From the NCBI GenBank assembly GCA_022340465.1, contig JAJDNW010000131.1, positions 1 to 40,188 on the forward strand: a DNA stretch of 40,188 nt. Reading direction: 5' to 3'. This DNA is from Deltaproteobacteria bacterium (GTDB lineage: Bacteria; Desulfobacterota; Desulfobacteria; Desulfobacterales; B30-G6). The notes beneath the pieces are model-generated. The model saw only the letters and a program-made list of their open reading frames with translations. It made no database searches and was not told the origin of the DNA. Numbering within the stretch: the first letter of the stretch is position 1; each line of letters opens with the position of its first letter. A program made the position numbers and the translations under genes. Positions 31,760-39,841 of this stretch are shown piece by piece.

Positions 31760-32665
31760 CTAATTCCGGGGCGCCTTCAGCTGCAGCAATACGATGGAGG
31801 CCAGCACTATCGCCCCGCCCACGATCTGCAGGGGCACCATGGTCTCCCCCAGAAACAGGGCCGCGATGACGCCGGCCGCGATGGGTTCCAGGGTCGCCGT
31901 CAGGCTGGCGTGGGTCGGTTTGATGCGCCGGATGCCCTCGAAGTAGAGCCCGAACGGCGCGACGGTGCCGAAAATCCCCACAAAACCTATGCACAACCAC
32001 TGTAGGGCGGAATAGCTGTGGAAAAAGGCTTCGAAAGGAGGGTGCAGCACATTCCACATCAGTGCGGCAAACAGCATGCCGTATAAAAGGACCGTCCAGG
32101 GCTTGTAGGTGCGCATGCCGTATTCGCTGAAAATCGAATACACCGCAAAGGCGACGGCCGCCAGGAAGCCGCCGACAATGCCCGCCCGGTTCAGGGACAG
32201 GATCTCCAGATTGTAGGCACCGACAACGAAAAAGCATCCCACCAGGGTACCGAAAACAGCCAGCAGGCTGACGAAGCCCAGTTTACGCTTCTGGACCAGC
32301 ACCGCGTACAGGGCCACGAACACCGGGCCGGTGTAGTGGAGGAGAATAGCCGCGGCCACATTGATTTTAGATATGGCGAACAGATAGAAAAACTGGGCGG
32401 AACCGATACCCAGAATGCCGAGGCCTGCGAAGTAGCCCAGATCTTTTACGGCGATCTTCAAAAGCCCTGCGTCTTTCGCCGGCAGCCATACCAACAGCCC
32501 CGCGCATGCCAGGGTCGTTCGCAGTTGAATCATCTGAAAAGCGGAGAGGCCGTTGTTGAAGAGAAACTTTGCAACCGTTCCGGATGCGGCGAAAAGAATC
32601 GCCGCCAGGGCGACATACAGGTATCCCAACCGGTCGTGCCGCTGAGTGATACTTGAGTTTTTCAT
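31760..32665 (-). CDS. EamA/DMT family permease
   Basis: A 301-residue inner-membrane transporter with ten predicted segments and two EamA repeats. The repeat ends are recognisable as ASGTVAKFLFNNGLSAFQMI in the first and LTATLEPIAAGVIAALFLGE in the second. DMT carriers export or import amino acids, nucleosides or metabolites; the substrate is unknown. It begins 27 bases after a hairpin with an uninterrupted T run that lies in its 5' region, so read-through or attenuation of that hairpin may set its expression. It is convergent with aguB. Confidence 0.88.
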   Translation of the reverse strand: MKNSSITQRHDRLGYLYVALAAILFAASGTVAKFLFNNGLSAFQMIQLRTTLACAGLLVWLPAKDAGLLKIAVKDLGYFAGLGILGIGSAQFFYLFAISKINVAAAILLHYTGPVFVALYAVLVQKRKLGFVSLLAVFGTLVGCFFVVGAYNLEILSLNRAGIVGGFLAAVAFAVYSIFSEYGMRTYKPWTVLLYGMLFAALMWNVLHPPFEAFFHSYSALQWLCIGFVGIFGTVAPFGLYFEGIRRIKPTHASLTATLEPIAAGVIAALFLGETMVPLQIVGGAIVLASIVLLQLKAPRN

Positions 32666-32690
32666 GCAGAATAGACCTCAACGCCGAGGT

Positions 32691-32726
32691 AAAAAAAGTC
32701 CTATCGATCTTGCGGATCGATAGGAC
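32691..32726 (-). terminator. Rho-independent terminator between DUF47/PiT operon and DMT permease gene
   Basis: On the minus strand GTCCTATCGATC and GATCGATAGGAC form a perfect 12-base-pair stem with a 5-base loop, followed by seven T residues. It lies about 110 bases after the DUF47 stop and 27 bases before the permease ATG. A TTGACA box at about 32785 upstream of it means it could also work as a leader attenuator for the permease. Confidence 0.85.
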
Positions 32727-32834
32727 CGGATAGGTTCGTTTAAAAATCCCGCGCCTGTTCCCTGTATAACAACAGGGGCGTTTGTCAAGTATAAATAGAA
32801 TGACCCACGGCATATTTCACCGCTGGCGTCAATT

Positions 32835-33503
32835 CTATTTGGCGACCATGGCCCGCATCATGTCGCCCGCGTTTTCGGCGTGGTCGGCGATGCCCCCGAT
32901 GGTTTCGGCCAGCCTCACGACGTGAAACACGGTAACCGCATCCGCGTTCATGCCGAACACCTTGCTCTTGATGGTGTACTCGACCCGGTCGGCCTCTCGC
33001 TCCTGATGCCGGAGCCTCCTTATGATCTCCTTCACCGCCACGCGCCGGCTCTCGTCGTAATTCTTGAAATATTTGCGGGCTTCCGCCACCATTTCACTCA
33101 TCTCGTCAATGGGATCCACGACAACATCAACGAAGGTGCTGAAATCCGTCTTCAATTCTTCGGGGATCGCCGATTCCGGACGCAGCGATATCCAATCCAG
33201 GGCATCCTCCACGGCATCCATGACCGAATCCTGCTCCCTCAGATAGCGAAACAGTTGAAATTTGTCCACCGGCATGAGCGTGCCAAGTGGAATGTGTCCT
33301 CGAATGCGTCGTTTCACCGCATCCGCCTCGCGTTCCATCCGGATGATTTCCTCACGCAATTCACCGAACCGGCTGCATTTTTGAAGGACATGGCACTCCA
33401 CGGCATGCTGGAAAACCCCTGCGCAATCCTTTACGATCTCGGCATGCTCCTGGAGGCCTTCGAACGGGGATGTCACAAACATGGATATAAAAGGTATGCG
33501 CAT
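32835..33503 (-). CDS. TIGR00153/DUF47 PhoU-like PiT accessory protein
   Basis: A 222-residue helical protein. IIRMEREADAVKRRIRGHIP and IRRLRHQEREADRVEYTIKS are the two E-x3-D metal-site helices of the PhoU-like fold, and RLAETIGGIADHAENAGDMM is the closing motif. It matches the TIGR00153 branch rather than the shorter-range homologue at 24623-25273. It lies 60 bases behind the second PiT gene on the same strand and probably regulates that carrier. GAGG precedes the ATG at 33503. Confidence 0.88.
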   Translation of the reverse strand: MRIPFISMFVTSPFEGLQEHAEIVKDCAGVFQHAVECHVLQKCSRFGELREEIIRMEREADAVKRRIRGHIPLGTLMPVDKFQLFRYLREQDSVMDAVEDALDWISLRPESAIPEELKTDFSTFVDVVVDPIDEMSEMVAEARKYFKNYDESRRVAVKEIIRRLRHQEREADRVEYTIKSKVFGMNADAVTVFHVVRLAETIGGIADHAENAGDMMRAMVAK

Positions 33504-33563
33504 AACCGACTCCTCTGAAATTTCATACGGTCGACATCGACCTGAATTGAGCGATTTATGATG

Positions 33564-34793
33564 CTAATGATACAGTAGTCTTATAATCTTGAAAATCAGC
33601 ATACTCGTTACCGCGGCCGCCGGAACGGTCAACACCCAGTAAACCACGATCTGAAAAATGATTCTGAAATTGATCGCCTCGAGACCCCTGGCGATGCCGA
33701 CCCCCATGACACCCCCCACGGCCGCATGCGTGGTGGACACCGGCAGACCGAGCTTGGAGGCCACCAGGACGGTCGTGGCGGCCGAAAAATCCACCGCGAA
33801 ACCACGGGTGTTGGTCAGCGTGGTAATTTTTGTCCCGATGGTGGTCATTACCCGGTTGCCGGCCATGCCTATCCCCATGGCAATACCGATGCCGCCAAAC
33901 AGAAGCAGAAACAAGGGCACCGGCACCTTGGCCCCCACGGTTCCCGTTTTCACCAGAAAATAGATGACCGCCAGCGGGCCGATGGCATTGGCGACGTCAT
34001 TGGCCCCCTGGGCCAGTGCCACATAGCAGGATGTCCCGATCTGTATCCGGCGAAAAATCTCTTCCGCCCCGCTGCCGGTCTCTTTGGGGACGTATCTCTT
34101 CAAAAGCAGCCTTCCCGCAAATCCCAAAATAAGGGCTGCAGCAATCGCGATGACCAGGGCCATGGGCATGGAAAGGGCCAGTTTCTTGCCCAGAGGCGTC
34201 TTGAACAGAAACGAAAGCGCCACCACGAAAATCGCGATGCTGATAAAATAGGGTGAAAGACGCACGGCTTTTTCGAACGGATTCTCGCGGGAAAGGATCA
34301 AGCGGATGATGATCTTGAACATCACGAAAGCGATGACCATGCTGAAAACCGGGGAGATGATCCAACTCATCACCACGGCCCCCAATTTTCCCCAGTTGAC
34401 CATATCGAAACCGCCGGCCACGATACCGAACCCGACCATGGCCCCCACGATGGAGTGCGTTGTGGAAACCGGGAGCGAACGCCAGGTGGCAAAACTGACC
34501 CACAGCGCTGCCGCTAAAAGGGCTGCCAGGGCGCCGGCCAGGGCCAGATGAGGGTCTGACATTACCTCGGTGGAAATGATCCCCTTGCGAATGGTGTTGG
34601 TCACATGCGACCCGATAAAAGTAGCACCGGCAATGTTCAATATCCCGGCAATGAATATGGCCTGACGGATGGTGATGGCCTTGGCGCCGACGGCCGACGC
34701 CATGGAATTGGCCACATCGTTGGCACCGATGTTCCAGGCCATGTAAAACCCGAAGGCGAAGCCAAGCATCAGGATAATCGTTTCAGGTGTCAT
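33564..34793 (-). CDS. PiT family inorganic phosphate transporter
   Basis: A 409-residue transporter with both PiT signatures, WNIGANDVANSMASAVGAKA (about 21-40) and LAQGANDVANAIGPLAV, and paired SLPVSTTHSIVGAMVGFG and GLPVSTTHAAVGGVMGVG motifs. About eleven membrane segments and a short central cytoplasmic loop (about 215-240). It lacks the C-terminal extension of the other PiT in the window. It is the first gene of a PiT-DUF47 pair. AAAGG lies before ATG 34793. Confidence 0.92.
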   Translation of the reverse strand: MTPETIILMLGFAFGFYMAWNIGANDVANSMASAVGAKAITIRQAIFIAGILNIAGATFIGSHVTNTIRKGIISTEVMSDPHLALAGALAALLAAALWVSFATWRSLPVSTTHSIVGAMVGFGIVAGGFDMVNWGKLGAVVMSWIISPVFSMVIAFVMFKIIIRLILSRENPFEKAVRLSPYFISIAIFVVALSFLFKTPLGKKLALSMPMALVIAIAAALILGFAGRLLLKRYVPKETGSGAEEIFRRIQIGTSCYVALAQGANDVANAIGPLAVIYFLVKTGTVGAKVPVPLFLLLFGGIGIAMGIGMAGNRVMTTIGTKITTLTNTRGFAVDFSAATTVLVASKLGLPVSTTHAAVGGVMGVGIARGLEAINFRIIFQIVVYWVLTVPAAAVTSMLIFKIIRLLYH

Positions 34794-34964
34794 CTAAGCC
34801 TTTTTTCATTTGAAATGCTCAACCTAGGTGAAAATGTGAGGGATAGCATGTCACTAACCTTTCCCTGACGAAATCCTAACATGTGCGGGGATCATTAACA
34901 CGGCGAATAAACAGAAGCAAACCAAATCTGGTTCATAAGAGTATCGGTTATCCATGGTTAATAA

Positions 34965-34988
34965 TTCCCGCTTCCACGCTTGCGGGAA
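34965..34988. promoter_or_regulatory. Hairpin in the divergent PiT / HTH-regulator region
   Basis: TTCCCGC and GCGGGAA arms of 7 bases around a 10-base loop, about 95 bases before the regulator gene. It may be a regulatory stem or a small repeat; nothing distinguishes these. The rest of 34794-35080 shows no gene. Confidence 0.3.
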
Positions 34989-35080
34989 TAGATATTGACT
35001 AACTCCGACAGGGGTTGTAGATCACAGTCAGCGACCCGCGATAGAGTCGAAGGCATAACAATGCGCGAGGAGGATCGGAT

Positions 35081-35986
35081 ATGGAAAATTTAATGTCTAC
35101 CAAAGAGGTAGCCGCTTTTTTAAATGTCAACGAAAAGATGGTGTATACGCTGGTGGCCGAAAAGAACCTGCCCGCGACCAAGATCACCGGCAAGTGGCTA
35201 TTTCCCAAACACCTGGTGGAACAGTGGATTGAAGCCAATACCAGCAACTTTCCGGAACCAAGCCAAAAACTTCCCCCCTACCACGGACTGCTGATCCTGG
35301 CCGGCAGCAACGACCTGCTTCTGGATAAAACCATCTCGTTGTTCAATTCCCTGGATTCGGAGCAGTTGGCCGTGTTCGGCAATTTGGGAAGCGTGGGCGG
35401 GTTGAGCGCCTTGCGTAAAAATCTGTGCCACATCGCTTCGAGCCACCTGCTCCAGGAAAACGGCAACGATTACAATTTTTCGTTTGCCTCCAGGGAACTG
35501 GACACCATGCCTGCCGTCGTTAACTTCTGCAGTCGCGAGCAGGGCATCATTCTGCAAAAAGGAAACCCTAAAAGGATCAGCAGCGTGAAGGACCTGGCCA
35601 AACCCGGTGTCACCGTTGTCAACCGTTCACTGGCGACGGGGACCAGGCTGCTGCTGGACAGCGAACTCAGAAAGGCCGGCATAAACGGTGAAAAAATCGC
35701 CGGATACCAGCATGTGGTCAACCGGCATATGGATGTCGGCCTCGAAATCCTCGCCGGAAAAGCCGATGCGGGCCCGGGCATACGGCCGGTCGCTTCCCTG
35801 CTGGGCCTTGCTTTCATCCCCCTGCGCTGGGAACGGTTTGACCTGCTGATGTCCAAAGACCGCTTCTTCGACAAGGGCGTCCAGCGATTCCAGGGGCTGC
35901 TGCACGAAGATGCCTTTAAAAAGCTGGCCTGCTCCCTGGACGGGTACGACATCAAAGACGCGGGCAAGATGGTATTTCCCCAATAA
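35081..35986 (+). CDS. HTH (excisionase-type) regulator fused to a periplasmic-binding-like domain
   Basis: A 301-residue cytoplasmic protein. Residues 5-52 form a MerR/excisionase-type helix-turn-helix (STKEVAAFLNVNEKMVYTLV ... GKWLFPKHLVEQWI). Residues 68-295 form a PBP_like (type 2 binding protein) domain without a signal peptide, with HIASSHLLQENGNDYNFSFA and VNRSLATGTRLLLDSELRKA. This layout is known for regulators that sense oxyanions such as molybdate or tungstate, or other small ligands. AGGAGG precedes the ATG. The divergent PiT gene is an obvious candidate target, so an oxyanion such as phosphate or molybdate is a reasonable but unproven ligand. Confidence 0.85.
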   Translation: MENLMSTKEVAAFLNVNEKMVYTLVAEKNLPATKITGKWLFPKHLVEQWIEANTSNFPEPSQKLPPYHGLLILAGSNDLLLDKTISLFNSLDSEQLAVFGNLGSVGGLSALRKNLCHIASSHLLQENGNDYNFSFASRELDTMPAVVNFCSREQGIILQKGNPKRISSVKDLAKPGVTVVNRSLATGTRLLLDSELRKAGINGEKIAGYQHVVNRHMDVGLEILAGKADAGPGIRPVASLLGLAFIPLRWERFDLLMSKDRFFDKGVQRFQGLLHEDAFKKLACSLDGYDIKDAGKMVFPQ

Positions 35987-36028
35987 AAAGGGGTCCCGGG
36001 ATTTAAAATCCCGGGACCCCTTTTTATT
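35982..36028. terminator. 47-bp near-perfect palindrome, bidirectional terminator
   Basis: Two 23-base arms, AATAAAAAGGGGTCCCGGGATTT shortened here as AATAAAAAGGGGTCCC plus GGGATTT, and their exact reverse complement, flank a single A. Each strand gives a G+C-rich stem followed by TTTTTATT. The left arm contains the TAA stop codon of the HTH-regulator gene. Confidence 0.85.
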
Positions 36029-36098
36029 GGATAACGATTTCACTGCATTCTTAATTTTCTCGGCCATCCCTATTCAAGCGTTGAGGGGGGGGTGACCC

Positions 36099-36347
36099 AT
36101 GGACATTGCCATCGTCGGCGCCGGTGTTCTCAGATCCATTTTCGGCGGAATATTCCAGGAAAAAGGCTTCACGGTAACCCTGGTCGAGGTTTTGAAGGAG
36201 CGGGTAAATCTCATCGACAAAGAGGGCCTGTGGCTGCAGTCGCCCGATGAAAAACGCACCCATGCGAAGATCGCCATCACCTCGGCAGTGAACGCAGGCC
36301 GAATTTCGACCGCATGGTCGCACCGTTGTTTTTTTACAGCAAATTAA
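36099..36347 (+). pseudogene. N-terminal stub of a ketopantoate-reductase-like (PanE/ApbA) gene
   Basis: An 82-codon frame starts MDIAIVGAGVLRSIFGGIFQ, the NADP-binding Rossmann start of PanE/ApbA proteins, and continues VTLVEVLKERVNLIDKEGLW. A complete enzyme is about 300 residues; here recognisable sequence ends near residue 65. The third glycine of GxGxxG is Arg (GAGVLR), which would weaken nucleotide binding. The ribosome site GGGGGG is good, so a short peptide may still be made. Likely a decayed gene. Confidence 0.7.
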
Positions 36348-36356
36348 GGGTTGGCA

Positions 36357-37466
36357 TTATTTCAATGAACTTTGCAGATCCGCATCCGTATTTAAGGATT
36401 GCGAATTGAAAGTTTGTGAAAGATCATTCTGCACAAATACCGTTTGCGTAGGATAGGCAAATTTTATTCCTTTATCTTTAAATTGTTTGAAAATCGAAAG
36501 ATTAATAATTTGTTGAATATCCATATAAACATTGTAATCAGGGTTTTGAATCCAGTAGACAACCTCAAAATTCAATGAATATGCACCGTATTCCTTAAAG
36601 TGCGCCCTGTCGAAACGTACTGGGCTTTGGCTTTCGATAATGCTTTGGATCATTTTTGGGATCTCTATCAAATGCTCATATTGGGTCTGATAAAGCACGC
36701 CAATTGAAAATACCACTCGCCTTTCATACATTCTTTTAAAATTTCGTATACGGCTGCTGAGGAGGTCCCCGTTTGAGAAGATGAGCTGCTCCCCGGATAA
36801 ACTACGAACTCTGGTGGTCTTCAGTCCTACATATTCGACGGTTCCTAAGAAATCGCCTACAATGATAAAGTCACCGATGACAAAAGGTTTGTCAAAAACG
36901 ATGGAAAAAGACGCAAAAAGGTCACCGAGAATATTTTGTACTGCCAAAGCAACGGCTATGCCGCTAATCCCGAGGCCAGCGACGAGGGCTGTCACATTCA
37001 CCCCGAAAGCATCAAGGGCCAAAAGTAGCAAAATAAACCATAGCAACGTTTTAAGCACAAAACTCACCGAGCTTAAAGTCGTTACTGCCGCTGCGTTGCT
37101 TTCAATTTTTTGATGCCGGTAGCGCTCAATCAAGAAATTAATGGCTTGTGAACCAATTAAAGCCGATTGAAACAGAAGTATTACAAAAATACCTTTTTTG
37201 AAAAAATATGAAACATTCAATGGCAATTCGAGTATTAACGACCCAGCATAAACGCCAAGGGCAAGCAAAAATAGACTGTGAATCCGGTCTATGAGCAGCA
37301 CGATTAAATCATCCCAATCCTTAGTAGATTTCTTTGACAAATGATCTAAGCGCCTTTTAGCGATCATTTTTCCGAAACGCATTACCAGATAAATAGCTCC
37401 AGCAATTGTTAGAGCAGTAAGCCAATTATAAATAGGATTGTGATAGAGTATTAGATCGGACACCAT
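36357..37466 (-). CDS. MscS family mechanosensitive ion channel
   Basis: A 369-residue inner-membrane channel. Four to five membrane segments lie before the MscS core: pore helix region ALVAGLGISGIAVALAVQNI (about 158-177) with LGDLFASFSIVFDKPFVIGD after it, then the beta domain GTVEYVGLKTTRVRSLSGEQ and ISNGDLLSSRIRNF-type segment, and a C-terminal alpha-beta domain. It opens on membrane tension to release solutes. The gene is clearly AT-richer than the core of the window, which suggests separate origin. Adjacent genes are a PanE stub and a non-coding region, so no operon is implied. Confidence 0.92.
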   Translation of the reverse strand: MVSDLILYHNPIYNWLTALTIAGAIYLVMRFGKMIAKRRLDHLSKKSTKDWDDLIVLLIDRIHSLFLLALGVYAGSLILELPLNVSYFFKKGIFVILLFQSALIGSQAINFLIERYRHQKIESNAAAVTTLSSVSFVLKTLLWFILLLLALDAFGVNVTALVAGLGISGIAVALAVQNILGDLFASFSIVFDKPFVIGDFIIVGDFLGTVEYVGLKTTRVRSLSGEQLIFSNGDLLSSRIRNFKRMYERRVVFSIGVLYQTQYEHLIEIPKMIQSIIESQSPVRFDRAHFKEYGAYSLNFEVVYWIQNPDYNVYMDIQQIINLSIFKQFKDKGIKFAYPTQTVFVQNDLSQTFNSQSLNTDADLQSSLK

Positions 37467-37767
37467 CTTATCTCCTTATTTTGAGCACAGCAAGTTCCTG
37501 GATAGAACTACCGGTGCATTCCAAGGATCTTGCCTATTTTGTCATGTTGTTTACCCTTCAGGCTTCGCTTTCAGCTACGCCCGACAAGCCCGGAAAACCT
37601 GAGAACTTCAGGCTCTACGAGCAGCGCCTGCGTCGCCTTTATAGCTGAGGGTTCGAAGTAAAGAACTACGACTTCACGCTCAGACGCATTGACTCTGAAG
37701 CCCTCAGGCTTTTGCAACGTTGGGGTAAAGTGAGGGTTTAGCTTTTCATACTATTGATTTTGGTCGG
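37467..37767. other. Intergenic region with a coding-like but start-less segment (possible dispersed repeat)
   Basis: About 300 bases between two minus-strand genes. On the minus strand 37571-37741 is open for 57 codons (LNPHFTPTLQKPEGFRVNAS ... ending VLRFSGLVGRS, stop) without any ATG or ribosome site. The DNA holds repeated CCTCAGGCTT / CCTTCAGGCTTC / CTTCAGGCTC words on one strand that could pair with each other. It may be a dispersed repeat or structured element rather than a gene. Confidence 0.4.
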
Positions 37768-39141
37768 TCAAACAAACGGCTTAAGCATATAGATGATATC
37801 GCTTTCCCTGGATGGATATGGGGTCATGATACTCTGGCGAAACAGTACATCAATAGCGATGTTGTTGACCATGGCAAGGGTAAAGATGGTAATCAATCCC
37901 GTGGTATTGTCTGACAACAAATGGGCCCCCAGCAAGCGGCCATCTTCTCCCACAAGCACCTTATAGGCCGCCGATGTCATCCCCACCCGTTTGTAGGTGG
38001 GCCAGTCAAGGCCTTTTTCAAAACGCTTCCGATAGGCCATGCCCTTATCCTTGAGGCTGTCCTCCGTAGCCCCCACCATCCCATATTGCGGGTAGCTAAA
38101 TAGCACTGTCGGCACTGCCGAATAGTCCATGACCGATTTGCTTTTCTCACCCCTGATATGACCGGCAATGGCATCGGCCGCCACTTTTGCTTCAGCGTCC
38201 GCCACCCGGGCCAGCTGGACAGTAGCGGCGCAATCACCCACGGCATAAACCTGTGCGTTCGTGGTCGCCATTTTTCGATCAACGGTTATTCCACCCCTTT
38301 TACTCTCTATCCCGGCTTTGCTCAAATCCAGATCCTTTATATTGGCGCTGCGGCCAGCGCCGTTGACCACGATATCCGATTCAAAGCGGCGGCCACCCTT
38401 GGTTAAAACCGAGAAACCGTCTCCATCTTTTCTAATGGCTTCAACATCCACATCACAAACAATATCGATACCTTCCCGTTTGGATGCTTTTGTCAGCAGA
38501 TCAACCATTTCCCGGTCAAAGGGCCTTAACGGATGCGGTCCGTTTTCCAGTATCGTGCAACGGTGCCCCGTCGACCCCATTCGTGCGGCGAAATGGGCAA
38601 ATTCAAACGAAATAAAACCGCCGCCGATAAATGTGATCCGGGGGGGCAATTGAGCCAGTTCCATAAATTCTGTGCTGGTAAGCATGAAATTCGCACCATC
38701 TATGGGCAATTGTACCGGAACCGCACCGGTAGCCAAAACAATGTACTTGGCGGACAGCGGGTGATCGTCTACAGAGAGAGTCACAGGGCCTGTAAACCGG
38801 GCACGCCCCCGTATTAAATCGATATTGGCTTCTTTCAACCCGTTGACTGTATTGTCTGGCACCTTTGCTGTATATCTGTTTTTCGCGTCGCGTAGAGCGC
38901 GCCAGCTAGCAGTTGCCGGCGCAGTGCTCCCTATCCCGGATAGATCACGGGACCTCGCCACTGTCTCTGCACCTTCATAAAACCACTTCTTGGCTTGACA
39001 CCCTCTCAGAGCGCATGTACCACCCGGGCGCTTGCTGTGCTCCACCATTCCCACGGTCAGGCCTTTGCGGTTTAATTCATCTGCCGCGGTTAAACCCGCA
39101 GTCCCGGTTCCGATGACCAATACATCGTATCTCTTAGCCAT
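37768..39141 (-). CDS. NAD(P)/FAD-dependent disulfide-type oxidoreductase (dihydrolipoamide-dehydrogenase-like)
   Basis: A 457-residue flavoprotein. FAD site GTGTAG (11-16), redox-active cysteine pair C43 and C48 in GGTCALRGCQAKKW (same C-x4-C spacing as Lpd), NAD site near 170 (FIGGGFISFEFAHFAARMGS), and a second FAD motif YAVGDCAATVQLA. The interface motif HPTLSE of Lpd is replaced by PYPSRES, so the catalytic His of Lpd/GR is missing and the enzyme is not a typical dihydrolipoamide dehydrogenase. ATG 39141 has GAGGA at 5 bases; the longer frame to 39210 is not supported. A fragment of a related gene lies at 2573-2683. Confidence 0.85.
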   Translation of the reverse strand: MAKRYDVLVIGTGTAGLTAADELNRKGLTVGMVEHSKRPGGTCALRGCQAKKWFYEGAETVARSRDLSGIGSTAPATASWRALRDAKNRYTAKVPDNTVNGLKEANIDLIRGRARFTGPVTLSVDDHPLSAKYIVLATGAVPVQLPIDGANFMLTSTEFMELAQLPPRITFIGGGFISFEFAHFAARMGSTGHRCTILENGPHPLRPFDREMVDLLTKASKREGIDIVCDVDVEAIRKDGDGFSVLTKGGRRFESDIVVNGAGRSANIKDLDLSKAGIESKRGGITVDRKMATTNAQVYAVGDCAATVQLARVADAEAKVAADAIAGHIRGEKSKSVMDYSAVPTVLFSYPQYGMVGATEDSLKDKGMAYRKRFEKGLDWPTYKRVGMTSAAYKVLVGEDGRLLGAHLLSDNTTGLITIFTLAMVNNIAIDVLFRQSIMTPYPSRESDIIYMLKPFV

Positions 39142-39324
39142 GTGGTCCTCTTTGTTTTTAGCTTTCCCCGTTACAGCGTTCGCCACCCCCCTTGAGAAAC
39201 ATGACGGCATGTTCGAATGCCCTTAAAGATCGTTGTCTCGACCGGGGTTCTTATATGGGTGACAAACTATATATTCCTAATAAATGATGCCTCGTGTGTT
39301 TTCGATATAAATCAATAGGCTGCC

Positions 39325-39841
39325 TTAAGCTTTTCCTTTCTTTTGCATTCGTTGATGCCCGTAGATTATTCCCCCTGCTGCCATCCAAACAAATACAACA
39401 GGCCACGCAATCGGGCTGATTTGCAGCAGCCACAAGAATAAGACTAAGCCGGCGATGATACCCGCAGCCGGAATCCATGGAAAAGGGGCACCTTGAAAGG
39501 CCGCTCGCGCTCTGGCCTTTTCATACGCATGCGAATCAACGTAGCGCAAACCAGTACAAAAACCAACAGAAACATAATATTGGTACTTGCCGCAATATCC
39601 TCTATCGGCAAGCTTACAGCCATGATAACCATCAAAGCCCCTAAAATGATTAGTGCAATGTAGGGCGTTTGTCGTTTCCGGTGAACCCACCCGAGCGCTT
39701 TGGGCAATTCACCGTCTCTGCCCATGGACAATACAATACGGGTTGAGTCATATTCGAGTCTCTCGGCATTCCCACACTGCGTGCCAACTTTTTGGACTGC
39801 GCTGGCTCACCTTCCTCGGGATGTAACGTATGATGGGTCAT
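39325..39841 (-). pseudogene. APC-type amino acid permease, internally deleted and frameshifted
   Basis: Read on the minus strand from ATG 39841, about 24 codons give EEGEPAQSKKLARSVGMPR, the usual soluble start of APC permeases. The family then expects ten membrane segments, but the sequence jumps at about 39765 to a late part in another frame, YDSTRIVLSMGRDGELPKAL then GWVHRKRQTPYIALIILG and two further membrane segments. Near 39480 the frame shifts again: RPFKVPLF in one frame continues as PWIPAAGIIAGLVLFLWLLQ in another, consistent with one lost T in a T run, and ends at 39325. Roughly 250-300 residues are missing. The start overlaps the preceding P-type ATPase stop (ATGA). Confidence 0.65.
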
